64,000 nt of DNA from Sclerotiophoma versabilis. Its lineage: Eukaryota; Ascomycota; Dothideomycetes; Pleosporales; Didymellaceae. The stretch is from NCBI GenBank assembly GCA_012274445.1, contig JAAROD010000044.1:992001-1056000 (forward strand), given 5' to 3'. Positions 48,659 through 61,300 of this stretch are shown one piece after another (position 1 is the stretch's first letter; every line of letters begins with the position of its first letter). The notes under the pieces are model-generated. The model saw nothing but the letters and a program-made list of their open reading frames with translations. It was not told where the DNA came from and made no database searches. The position numbers and the translations under genes are program-made.

Positions 48659-50524
48659 ATATACCTTATAGGCAAGCAGTATATATAGGTAAGTAGTGCA
48701 CTTTTACTAAAACTACACTAAAATACTACTTCTCTACTAATACCTTAATAACAGCGCTAGCTAAATGTGTTAAAAGAAGCTTAGATATAGCTTATAGTTT
48801 AAGCTCTTAGAATTAACTCTAAGCTCTCTATAAAACGCGCTATAGCTATCTATAACATCTCTAAAACTATACTATATAAATAACACACTAGATAACCTTT
48901 ACGCGCTAATACTATAGCTAACTTATAGAACCTAACTAATACTAAGAAGCAGGTAATTATTAAGCATATACTTAAGCTAGTTATATAAGAATTTCCCTCT
49001 TAGCTTATAGCTATAGCTAATATAGCTAATTCTTTTTATACTATGCACAGTCTAGGCTATATTAGCCTAAACTAGCCTAGTACGTTTATTAAGCACTAAC
49101 TAGAGCTTATAATAAAGTTTAATTAAAAGTATAACTATAAGAGAGCCCTCTACAAGGATCCTAAGGTAATCTAGAGCTAGTTTAGCCTAGTAGCTAATAT
49201 TAAAGCTAAGCATAGTATTTAGAATAATAATACCTATAACTTTAATAAGGTAAGCTTTATAATAGGTGTTATATTAACAGAGGTAGTTATTATAGCTTTA
49301 AAGTAATAAGAATAGCTAAAGGTAGTCTAGCTAGGTAATAGAGAGTAGATAATAGTTATATAGGGCGTTAATGCTAAAGGTTAGGCTATTCTACTCTTTA
49401 TTATCTTTAAGGTATGCTACTACCTCTCTTCCTAGTATAAAGAAAAGAACCTACTATAGAATTAGAAAATTAAAGTCTCTAATAATAGCTAGACTGCTAA
49501 TAAGCTTAGTTTAGACTAGCTAAAGTACTTTAATGCGTATATAAAAGAGCGTACTGTTAGCGCCTACTATTTACTAGTTATTAATAGCTATAAAAGCTAT
49601 AACTTACTTATATTCTAGTAATACTATAAGGATAATAAGATTATTACTACCTATATACCTTCTTACTTATTATACCTTCTATAGCCTTATAATATAGGTT
49701 GTTTTACCTCTTTAAAGAAGGCGTATAGGTACTAAGCTAAAAACCTTATCTATAACTAGATTAACTATATTATAAAGGTTAAGTTCTTACTATACTTTAT
49801 AGTAGCCTTTAAGGCTTTATTTACCTCTAGTAATATCTAAAGAGAGTTCTAAGAGGCTAGACTAGTTCTATTTAACCTAGAATAGGTTATATTAACTCTT
49901 AATATAAAGCTGCGTACTCTATTACTATAACTCTCTATTAATAACACACCCTAGTAGTTATAGACCTCTAGTAATACTCTAGAACTTAGGTTATAATTAA
50001 TGCTTATAAAGACAAAAATTTAGAGGTATATAGATAGCTTACCTACTTTTATAGTTAAGGCGTTTAAGAAGGTCTTAAAGAGGGTAGTAATAATTATATA
50101 TAAGCTAGTATTAGTATAATAAGAGATTACTAAGCTTTAAGCAGTAAATAAGGCTGCTTTATACTAGAAATTATATAAGAGAAAGTAAATTAAGGTAGAA
50201 AAGACTCTTATAGTTAAAGAGAGCTAGTAGATAACTACTCTTAAGGAGTTTAGAGCGCGTAGTAATAGTAAGAAGTAGAAGAAGAGGGTACGTGCTAAAG
50301 GGGCTAAGTTCTCTTAATAACACTATAGATAGTATAGAGAGACTAGGCATAATATATAAATATATAAGAATAAAGTAGAAGAGGTCTCTAAGTAATATTA
50401 GAGGTTATTCTACTCTATATAGTATTAGAGTAGGTTATTACAGGCTATAATAGAGTAGGTTTTAGTATAGTCTTAGTAAAAGCGCGCTGCTTACCTATGT
50501 ATACTACTTACCTATAAGGTATAT
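48659..50524 (+). mobile_element. Pogo/Fot1-like DNA transposon (Tc1-mariner superfamily), RIP-degraded
   Basis: It is 1,866 bp long, with about 60-bp terminal inverted repeats beginning ATATACCTTATAGG at the left and ending CCTATAAGGTATAT at the right, flanked by TA on both sides. The plus strand retains, between RIP stops, the DDE-transposase text of pogo/Fot1 elements. NKLSLD and LKYFNAYIKERTV lie near 49,500, YYLLVINSY near 49,580, and IGCFTSLKKAY near 49,700. Length, ends, target site and transposase agree. The element cannot encode an active transposase. Confidence 0.85.
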
Positions 50525-51311
50525 TATATTAACTACTAATTATATAAGAAGAGTAGCTATTATATTAAGTATAATACTTATACTTATAGGCTTCTATAAG
50601 TAATTATTAGTCTTAGTTCTTTTTATTTAATTACTAATTCTTTAATTAGTTATAGTTCTCTCTATTCTTAAGCTTAGGCTATAATTACTACTATTAATAA
50701 TAAGGCTAATAGAGTAAGAGATCTATTCTAATCTATTAATCTTTCTAATATATTTTAGGTTAAAGTTATTATTCTACTTATAAACGCCTTATTTAAGGCA
50801 TATATATAGGTGTCTAAGAAGGCTAGTTTAAATCTAGTTAATAAGAATAAGATTATAATTAATTCTAATATTAATAACTTTAAGAGTAGTAAGAATAATT
50901 AGTAAAACATAACTAGTACTCTCTAGAGTTTAGCTATTAATTAGATTAATTAGGCTGCTTTATCTTCTACTTCTGCTCTGTCTAAGCAGAGTCTTAAATT
51001 AACTATAGATTAGGCTTTACTAGCTCTATTTCCTAGTTAGTCTTATAATTAGAGTAGTTAGTTCTCTAGTTAAGCTAGTTCTACTTAGATTAGTTATAGT
51101 TAAGCCTCTTCTAATAATTCTTAGATTACTAATTATCTCTATTATCTAGCTACTTAAGCTTATAACTATAGGTTTACTTATAATTTAGCTAGTACTTAGG
51201 CTTAAGCTCCTAGTTAGAGTTATTAAACTAATACTAATATCTATAACCTAATTACTACTTATATAGTAGTAATTAATCTTCTTTTTATAGAGTTACTTGA
51301 TTAATTAACTA

Positions 51312-51739
51312 TAATATAAAGCACTACTAAGCTAGATATACTACTAAGCTAGACAATCTAAAATACAGCAAAATCTTAACTTTCTATACCTTACTATCTT
51401 AATAACTACCTAACATAATTCTATAAAAATTCAAGCACTATACTATATCTATATAAATACTCTATTTCTTAACTTATAGAACATAATCTCTTATATTAAG
51501 AAAGGTATTAAGAAAAAATATAAAATATCTATGTATTTTTAAGTATCTTATACTATAGTATAGCTATAAATCTATAAATTTAATAATAGAGTATTTATAT
51601 AGATATAACAGAGTATTTTAATTTTTATATAATTTTATTAGGTAGTTATTAAGATATAGAGATGTAATTTTTATATTTTTTAGTAAGTTTTTAAGTATCT
51701 AGCTTAGTAGTATATCTAGCTTAGTAGTGCTTTATGTTA
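51312..51739. mobile_element. Foldback MITE, about 428 bp
   Basis: Almost the whole element is an inverted repeat. The left end reads TAATATAAAGCACTACTAAG and the reverse complement of the right end reads TAACATAAAGCACTACTAAG. The arms stay alignable for about 190 bases (shared CTTAATAACTACCTAA and TATCTATATAAATACTCTAT). Each end carries a tandem CTACTAAGCTAGA duplication. No coding sequence. It interrupts sequence that is continuous in copy D near 60,880. The exact target duplication is obscured by TA-rich flanks. Confidence 0.8.
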
Positions 51740-52828
51740 TATTAATTAGTTACTCTACTAGCCTTTTTTAACTAATTATCTATATTGATTATTTAGTCTC
51801 TTATTAATATAGATTCTACTTAGTATATTAGTATATATAATATTATATTTATAGATTAATCTACTTTATTAACCTTATCTTTCTTAGTTACTTTATCTTT
51901 ATTAATAACCTTATATAGGTTAATTAGTTACTTAAACTTCTTAAACTATTAATAAGTAAGTAACTTAGTTAATCTATTAGCTAGTATATTATTAGTTTCT
52001 AGATAACTAATCTAGATTAATCTTATAGTATATTCTTACCTAAGCTATATATTTTATATATCTATATACCTAAGATAAGTAGTAATCTAGTAATTAGCCT
52101 CTACTACTAGTCTAATTATTTAGAGGTTATTATACTATATATTCTATAAGTTACTTATCTTAAGATTAAGCTTATTAAAGAACTACCTAAGTATAATTAT
52201 TTTCTTAGTAATATACTTAAGAGTAAGGAGTTCTAATTTAGTTATAGAAGTAGTTACTATACTTTATCTAGTAGCTTTCTAGAGAATTAGACCTTTATAG
52301 AGTATAACTAGGTATTTATAGAATAATTATTTAGTTTCTAGATTATCTATAAAAGATATATCTCTATAAATTATTATCTTAGCTCTTTTATAATTACTAT
52401 ATTAGATTTCTTCTAGTTTTATTCTATATAAGTATATAATTACTCTATCTATAGCTTTTTAATATTTATTATAATAATTAGTTAGAAAGTATAATAGCTT
52501 AGATACTTTAAATAAAATTTAAGAATATAGTATAATTACTATATATAATATAGATTTAACCTTCTCTTAATATTTTTTAATTTTTCTTTTAGTTACTTTT
52601 TTAGTATTTTTAATTAGTTCTTCTAATAGTAGTAGTATTAGTAGAAAAGTACTATTCTCTAATCTAAACTTCTAAGTAATCTTATTTATATATATATAAT
52701 ATATAAGAGTAATAGTTCTAAGCTCTCTATTATAGATTACTCTAATTTCTAGAAACTATTTAACTAGTCTCTAGTCTTAGATCTTATATTTTTCTATAAT
52801 CTTATTTTATAAAAGCTTAGTATCTATC

Positions 52829-55308
52829 TGTTATATAAGTAAGCTACTAGCTTACTACTAGGCTAAGTAAGGCGTTAGTATATTAGAGCTAGGTATTACC
52901 TAAAGTATAAGCCTATGCACCTAAGCTTATAGCTAACTCTTAAGAAGCTTAGTAATTAAGCTAACTATAGTTAAGTAGACCTACTACTACTTATAAGCTT
53001 AATTCTAGAGTTATATAACTAATTATATTTCCTTTATATATAAACAGTTATTACGTCTAGATAGATAGGCACTAATTAATTATTTAATTACCTAAGTATT
53101 ATACTATAAGCTTATTAATAGTTATAAGCCTAGCTTTTAAAGAGTAGTAGATCTCTCTATATACTTAGCTAATTAAGCCTTTTAGATAGTACTTAACTAC
53201 TCTAATTAAAACTCTCTTTTACTCTACTACTAAACTAAATAATAGGTAAGCTAGTTAACTACAGCTTATAAGCTTTATTAGCTATACTAGCTAGTGCCTA
53301 CTAGCTATACTCTAGAAATAACTAGCCTAATTAGTATATTTAGCTTACCTAGCACGCTAAGCTATATAATATATAGGATCTTATTAACCTAGATACCTCT
53401 AATGCGCTAGGTATATATAAAGGAGCCTCTAAGCTGCCTACTATTAGCTTAATTATAGAGCTAGAAGCTGCTAGGTATTTATTAACTAGCTTAACCTATA
53501 ATAACTATCTATATATATAAGCTACCTATAGCTAGTCTACCTAACCTACTAAAGCGTAATTAAGCTCTAAGGTATATAACTATAAGCTTATAAAATATAA
53601 AATATAAATAAGTAAGTAGGCTACTAAGGCAGAGTATCTTAAGAAACTATAGAACTAGGTTAATACTATAGTAGCTCTATTAATTATCTTACTAGTAATA
53701 GTGCAGCTTATTACTAATAATAAGACTATACTATAATTACTTATATAAGTACTATACTAGAAGCTTACTCCTACTATACTAAGTACTAAGAACTAAGTTA
53801 GAGTAGAGTATAGAGCCTACCTTAGAGTAGCTAGGTAAGAATAAGCTACTCTATAAGACTAGTACTAGAAGTAGTTATACCTATATATAAGAGCTAAGTT
53901 TTATAAGCTTATAGAAGTTAATAGAGAGCTTACTATTTTAGATTTTTTTAATATATTAGAGTATAGAATTACTCTAGAATAGGCTTATACTATATACTAA
54001 AGGATTATCTAGAATACTATTCTAGGGCTTAAAACGCTTAATTTAGACTAAGTAAGTAGGGTCTTTAGTAGCTTAATATATAAAATATAATTAGGTTAAC
54101 TAAAGATAACCTAAAAGTATTTATACCCTTTAGTAATTAATTAGATACCTAAGAAGCTCTTATAGAGAAGCCTAATAGCTTAAGTTTAAAATAAATAGGC
54201 TATAGTTACCTCTATAAAACTAAGAGTTATACCTATCTATAGAAACTAATATAGTGCTAAGTACTTAAGACTATAGTAATAGGCTTATCTTTACCTCTAT
54301 ATAGACTAGAAGACTAAGCTTATTAGTAAATACTCTAGAAGCTTAATTATAGGGAGTTTAAAGACCTTAAGAAGAAAATTAAGTAACTTAGCTAGTACTT
54401 AAAAACTTACTACTTAATCTAGGCCTTAGGAGGTCTCTAACTAGTAGCTAGGATACTATAAGTTAAGTTTCTAGGTAATATATAAGCAGCTCTAATTAAC
54501 CTAAGAATAATAAGTACTCTTAGTAACACCTAGCTAATAAGAGAGACTCTAGAAGTGTATAACCTTATAGATTTTAATACTAATCTACTTTCTAAAAGTA
54601 TAATTCTAGATAATAGAGCTGCTACGGACCTAGTTAACAGCGCTAAGTATCTTATACCTAGGTTTTTCTACCTATCTAATTCTAGTAATACTATAGAAGT
54701 AGGTACCTAAGTATTTTCTATAGTAGGCTAAAGAGCTTATTTACTAAAGAATACTCTTTATAGAAAGTGCAGCCTATATACTAAGAACCTACTTCTTTAG
54801 AATATTATTATAGTTAAAGGTTTCTATATTAATATTATCTTAGAAGCTTAATTATAAGAAAAGAGAGTATAGTACCTAGGGTTTAATAGTACTCTATAGG
54901 TAGAATATATTAAAAACCTTAATATAAGTATTATATATACTACTCTATAGTATACTTATAACCTTACTTTTCTTAAATATAAACCTCTTTCTTACTATTC
55001 TATAAGCCTTCTAAACATAGTAATAATAAAATAATTATATAACTTCTATCTCTATAGCTTAAGTAAGCGCCTCTAGTATACTAGAGCTAGCTACTTTAGC
55101 CTAAAAGCTCTATAAGTACTTATAAAGCGTATATATAGTATATATATAGCTAAAGTACTCTAAAAGAATTATAAAAGTTATATAAGAACCTATACTAAGT
55201 AGGTAGTATTATAAAGAAAGTATAAGAAACTAGCTTACCTCTTCTAGTAAATTAGCTAGAACCTGTTTAATATACCTCTAGGCTGTAGAAGTAAGTTATA
55301 AATACTTT
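52829..55308 (+). mobile_element. Copia-3 5' part: LTR, gag, protease, RIP-degraded
   Basis: The 5' LTR starts TGTTATATAAG at 52,829 and ends near 53,120. It is followed by GTTATAAGCCTAG, the same 13 bases that follow the Copia-1 5' LTR, probably the tRNA primer-binding site. Gag-like sequence follows. A protease-like box lies near 54,600 (ILDNRAATDLVN, the degraded D-S-G-A class), then text typical of the segment before integrase (FYINIILEA, YLGFNSTL, YNLTFLKYKPLSYYS). The element is split at the ACTTT at 55,304-55,308 by copy D and resumes at 62,655. Confidence 0.7.
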
Positions 55309-58300
55309 CATTATAGTAAAGGTTAATAATTACGTAATTATTAACAGTAATATAGGCGGATTAGGGAGATTAGATTAATAGATAAGGATAATTAATTGGC
55401 TCTACTCTAATTAAGAACTAGCCTAGAGGTAAAATATGTATATAGTTGCACTCTTTTACTATAGGAATAAAATAAGAGACTTAATTAACTCTTTTATACC
55501 TAGATTAACCTTATCTAGTTATCTTAGCTCTAATAGTTATAAGCCTAGTGTTATAAAGACTATATAGTAGATTTCTCTGCGTACTCTGCATAGCTAGAAA
55601 GCTAGATAGGATTAATTATATACTTTTAAATACAACCCTCCTTAATAGTTAGATAATAGAATCTAATTCCTAACTTTTAACTAGCTAGGTCCTACTTAAA
55701 AGCTAATTAGATTAGCTCTACTAGTTTGCTTAGCTTAAACTCTATGCAAGAGAAAAGGCAGTATAGAATTAGATTAATCTAGATAGTAAAACAGTTATAG
55801 TAATTAATAAATAAGAGCTAGAGTATCTAACTCTCTCTTTAAAGCTAGTCTCTAGGAACCTCTTAGAAAACAGTAATAAAGATAAGCTAAGTATTGCTGC
55901 TAATTAAGAATAGTATATTCTTAGAATAGAGGTATATAAATTAGTAATTAGAGATTACCCTAAAGAAGTCTAAAAATACAAGGTTATAACCTTAAGGTAG
56001 ATAAGATTAGCTATAAAGCTTAGTAATATTTAAGATTAGATTAATAAAATAGTATTAGCTAATCTTATAGCTCTAGTATTAATAAATATGCTTAATTCCT
56101 AAGAATTAACTCTGCAGGCTCTAATCTAAATCCTAAAGAATAATTTAGCACTAACTAATAGTAATACTATATATCTAGTTAGGTAGTAATACTGTGCTTA
56201 CCTTAAAAAAGCCTAATTAGGCTAGATCTTACTAGATAAGTAGTTTAATAAGTAGTAAGTACTTTATAGAAAAGCTTAGGTATTTAAGATTACTAAGATT
56301 AAAGAATAACTTACTCTTACTAACTTTCTTAATATAATTACTCCTAGGCTTACTCTAGAATAGTCTTACTTAATAAGGCAGTAAATAATTATAGACATAG
56401 TTTTTAGTTATTAATTAATAGATATAAATAATCTATCTAAGGTCTTTATATTAATACTCTAAGAATAAGCTATTAGCTTAGCTAGAGGTAAAGAAAACAC
56501 AGCTTTTACAACTCTAGGTAGAAGCTCTAATTAGAATAAAACTAAAGGAAAAATAGAATTAAACTAAAAAAGCTGTCTATGCAAACCTAAAGAACTTTAT
56601 ACTTAGAACTCTATTAATTACTATAGACTTTAAACTATAATTACTAGATCTTCTCCCTCTAGATTACTAAAGATATCCCTATTAAACTTTAATAAATCTA
56701 AGATTAAGGAGAGACTTAATAACTTAGAATAGAGTAAGCTTAAAGAATAAATTAAAGAAGCTAGATAGAAGACTAGATTGTTAGAAGATACGTTATCTTC
56801 GGCTAAATATTCTGGCTTAATTTTAGCAGCAGTTATTAATCTATTCTAATTTTAACCTAAATTAGGCAGAGTCTATTCTATAATAGATTATAAACATCCC
56901 TTATTAATAAGCACTATCCTTAATAGTAGAGAAGTAGTCTACTTAGTAAATAATTAATTACTCCTAATACTAGGGACTTTTAAACAGTCTAATCTAAGCA
57001 AAACTATTAATATAGGTACTTAATTACTACCTATCTTAGGATTAGAAAATTTTATCCTTAAAGGAATCCTAAATAGAAAAAACAGACTAAAGACTAAAGA
57101 TCTTATACTTAAAAATATTAAAGTTATTAAAGAATTCTATATAAATATTATATCTAAAGCTTACCTTAAATAAGCAGGTATATAGTATCTTAGATTAGAT
57201 AATACTCTTAGGTATAGAATAATTAAAGATAATATTATTATAGCTAAGCTATATACTACTTATAATCTTACCTTTATTGAATATAATAAGATTACCTTTT
57301 ACTCTTCTTTTAGTATATATACTATGTTAAGATTATCTAAACCTGCAGAAAGATTAAACAGTAAAGACCTATAGTATTAATAATTAGGTTACCTAGAACA
57401 GTAAGCACTATAATTATTAGTATAAGCTGCTTAGAACGTTTATATTAATAGAATAAAGAGAATTAAGTACTAAGAGTGTATAACTACCTACTCTACCTAA
57501 GTTATATTAAGGTAGCCTAGAGAGTAATTACTAAGGCTATTCTATAAAATATTATAGAATCTATTTAATATACTAACAGGAAGGCTTAATAAAGAATAGA
57601 CTATAATTATTAAGGAAGACTACTTAGGAAAGCTCTTTAATTATAACCTATAGTCTAAGACTTTAGATAAGATTATAAGAGCTATTTAACTATTTAAGAA
57701 ATAGGTTAGAATAATAATATAGCTACTAGACTATAGAGAGGTTAATTACGCTATAAAGAATAGGCAGATTAGAAGAGGATAAAGATACTTACTCCTCCTC
57801 CTTATACGCATAAACTAAACAGATTAGTAGAGAGAGTAGGAAAAGAGCTAATTACTAAATCTATTAAGATAAGAATAGGCGCTAATTTCTCTTCTTAGCT
57901 ATAGCCTAAGATTATAGATACTGCTGCATATCTATACAGGATAAGTCCTACAGTAATCTATAGTTTTAGATTACCTAATAAGGTGCTAGATAACTAGTTT
58001 AGACAGTACTTTAGATAGTATAAACTAGCCTAGATTAGGTACTAAACAGCTAATCTATAACTAGACTAGAGTAGTATATACGCCTATAGCTGCAGAGTAT
58101 ATCCTCTTCAAAGAGATTAAGCAGTAGAGTAAGATAAATATAGATATAAAGTTAATCTATAGAGATATATTAGATATCTAGTTAGCTATTAGGCCTCTAA
58201 TATCTATAAAATATAGGTTCTATTAATTAATAAAGTAATAATTACTAGAAATATTAATTTTAATAAATCTCTATTCTATAAAAGGAAGAAGAATAAAGAA

Positions 58301-61300
58301 ATACTTAAGGATTAAGTAATTAAACTTACTAATATCCTTTATAACAGAGAACTAGCTAATCTAGGCTAGAATATTAATATACCTAACCTTAGAGATTAAA
58401 TACAATCTAAGATAGATAGATTAGCTACTAAGTAATAGCTTAGAGGTAACGTGCCTTTATTAAATAATACAGAGACTAGCCTAGCTCTAGATTATAATAT
58501 ATTAGATATAGATACTGCGTAGAGTACTTATAAGGCTAGTAATTACCTAGAAATCTATATAGACTAATCTAAAAATATTAGACTTATAACTCTAGAATAA
58601 ATACCTAAACTAACTAATCTAGAAATAGGTGCACTAGGTAGAGGTAATTAAAGTTATTATATAGAGATAGAAAGTTAATAGGATATAAACACACCTATAA
58701 GAGCTAGTTTATCTTATCCTAGTAATTAGATAGGATTATATAAGTTAAGGCAGAAGCGCCTAACTAATCCTAATACTAGCTCTGCTAGCGCTGCTTCTAT
58801 TAGTCTAGATATAGTAAGAGATATACTAATATAAAGGTTAAGTTAAAGAATTAGAGGTATAGCACCTAAGATAAATTAACTAATAAATATATACATACTA
58901 CTCTATAGAAGAAAGAATTATAATAATTAACTAGAGGGTAGTAGCTAAGGAAGTATTAACATATTAATTATAGATCTATAAGAAAATAATTAGATAGACA
59001 ACTTTAAATATATATATCTTCTAGAAACTAACTAGTTCTAGAATAAATAATTTAGCTATAAAACACTAAACGTAGTAGTTATAGCAGCTACGCTAAATAA
59101 TAAATCTAATTAATTAGATTATACTTTACGCCCTTATTAAGATAATCTTCTACTACTACTAAATATATAGAAGTAGCTTCTATAACACTCTCTAAAGACT
59201 CTGTTTATAGACTCTTTAACTAAAGAAATTAATTAGATAATTAAGAAAGGTACCTAGTTAGAGATCCTAGTATTTAAAGTAAAGGATTAACTATTACTAT
59301 TAAAGTAGGTATAGACTTATAAATTTAATTAAGATAGCTACTTTATTAAGTATAAGGCTTAGATTATTATAAGAGGAGATTTATAAGAAATAAATTCTCT
59401 TTAATCTACCTACGCTGCAACTCTAGTAGATAAATTATTTAGAGCAGTATTATTAATTACAGCTTAATTTAATCTAGAAGTAAGACAGTATAATATTATT
59501 AGAGCATTCCTTAACACTATAATTATAGTAGATAATCTAGTACTCTATAAAATACTAGAAGAATTTAAGAAGAGTAGATACTATATTAGGCTTAATTAAG
59601 CACTATATAGATTAAGAGAATTACTACCTCTTTAGTATAAGAAGTTCTTAAAGTTACTTTAATTAATTAAACTATAATTAAGTAAAGAAGAGCCCTGCCT
59701 GTTCTATAATAAGAGTAAGAAGATTATTATACTCTTCTATATAGATAATATTCTCTTAATCTATTCTAAGACCTATAAGATAAATGCTAAGCTCTTATAG
59801 AATAAGATTATAGAAAAATACAAGATCTAAGACTAGAGACTAGTTAAATAGTTTCTAGAAATTAGAGTAATCTATAATAGAGAGCTTAGGACTATTACGC
59901 TTATATATAATATATATATTAATAAGATTACTAAGAAGTTTAGATTAGTAAATAGTAAATTTCTACTAATACTACTCCCCTTAGAAGAACTAATTAAAAA
60001 CACTAGAGAAGTAACTAAAAAGAAAATTAAAACGTATTAAGAGAAGGTTAGATCTATATTATATACAGTAATTATGCTATAACTTAATATTACGTTCGCA
60101 GTATCTAAGCTATTATATTTTCTAACTAATCCTAGTAATAAATATTAAAAAGCTGTAGATAGGGTAATTATATACCTATACAGGACAAGATTAGAAGAAA
60201 TCTAATATAGTAATTATAACAGAGCTAAGCTAATAATCTATAAAGATATATCTTTTATAGATAATCTAGAAACTTAATAATTATCTTATAGATACCTAGT
60301 TATACTCTTTAGGGGTCTAATCCTATAGAAAGCTACTAGATAAAGTATAGTAACTACCTCTATAACTAAGGCAGAGCTTCTTACTCTTAAGCATATTACT
60401 AAGGAAATAATTACACTTAGGCAGTTCTTTAATAAGCTTAATCTTAAGATAAGCAACTTATAGAATATATAGTATAATAACCTTTAAACAATTAGACTAG
60501 TAGTAGGGGCTAATTAACAGATTACTACTTATCTTAGAGATATAGATATATAAAACATATAGCTTAGGCAAGAATATACTAAGAGATTAATCTAGATTAG
60601 TTATCTAGAAACTAATAATATACTAGCTAATAGATTAACTAAGTTACTTACTTATTAATAGTTTAAGAAGTTTAAGTAACTAATTAACCTATATAAGGTT
60701 ATTAACAAAGATAAAGTAATTAAGAAAGATAGAGTTAATAAAGTAGATTAATCTATAAATACAATATTATACACACTAATATACTAAGCAAAATCTATAT
60801 CTATAAGAAACTAAATAATTAACACAGATAATTAGTTAAGAAAGGCTAAGAGAGTAACTAATTAATATATAGTTAATTAATTAAGTAACTCTATAAGAAG
60901 AAGATTAATTACTACTATATAAGTAGTAATTAGGTTGCAGATATTAGTATTAGATTAATAACTCTAACTAGGAGCTTAAGCCTAAGTACTAGCTTAATTA
61001 TAAGCAAACCTATAGTTATAAGCTTAAGCAGCTAGATAATAGAGATAATTAGTAATCTAAGAATTATTAGGAGAGGCTTAACCGCAACTAATCTAAGCAG
61101 GACTAGCTTAACTAAAGGACTAACTACTCTAATTATAAGACTAACTAGAAGATAGAGCTAGCAAAGCCTAATCTATAGTTAATCTAAGACTCTGCTTAGA
61201 CAGAGTAGGAGCAGGAGATAAAGCAGCCTAATTAATCTAATCTATAGCTAAACTCTAGAGAGCACTAGTTATATTTTGCTAATTATTCTTACTACTCTTA

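Larger units (their letters stand above)
47658..52828 (-). mobile_element. Copia-1 copy B, truncated and hosting two insertions, RIP-degraded
   Basis: The copy starts with the Copia-1 LTR in minus orientation (47,658-47,885). It continues collinear with the reverse complement of copy D through the 3' accessory region, RNase H and into reverse transcriptase, matching D down to about position 59,790. It is interrupted by a pogo-like transposon (48,659-50,524) and a foldback element (about 51,312-51,739). When these are removed the match to D is continuous. It stops mid-gene at 52,828, where the Copia-3 LTR begins. The 5' half of the element and its 5' LTR are absent. Confidence 0.8.
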
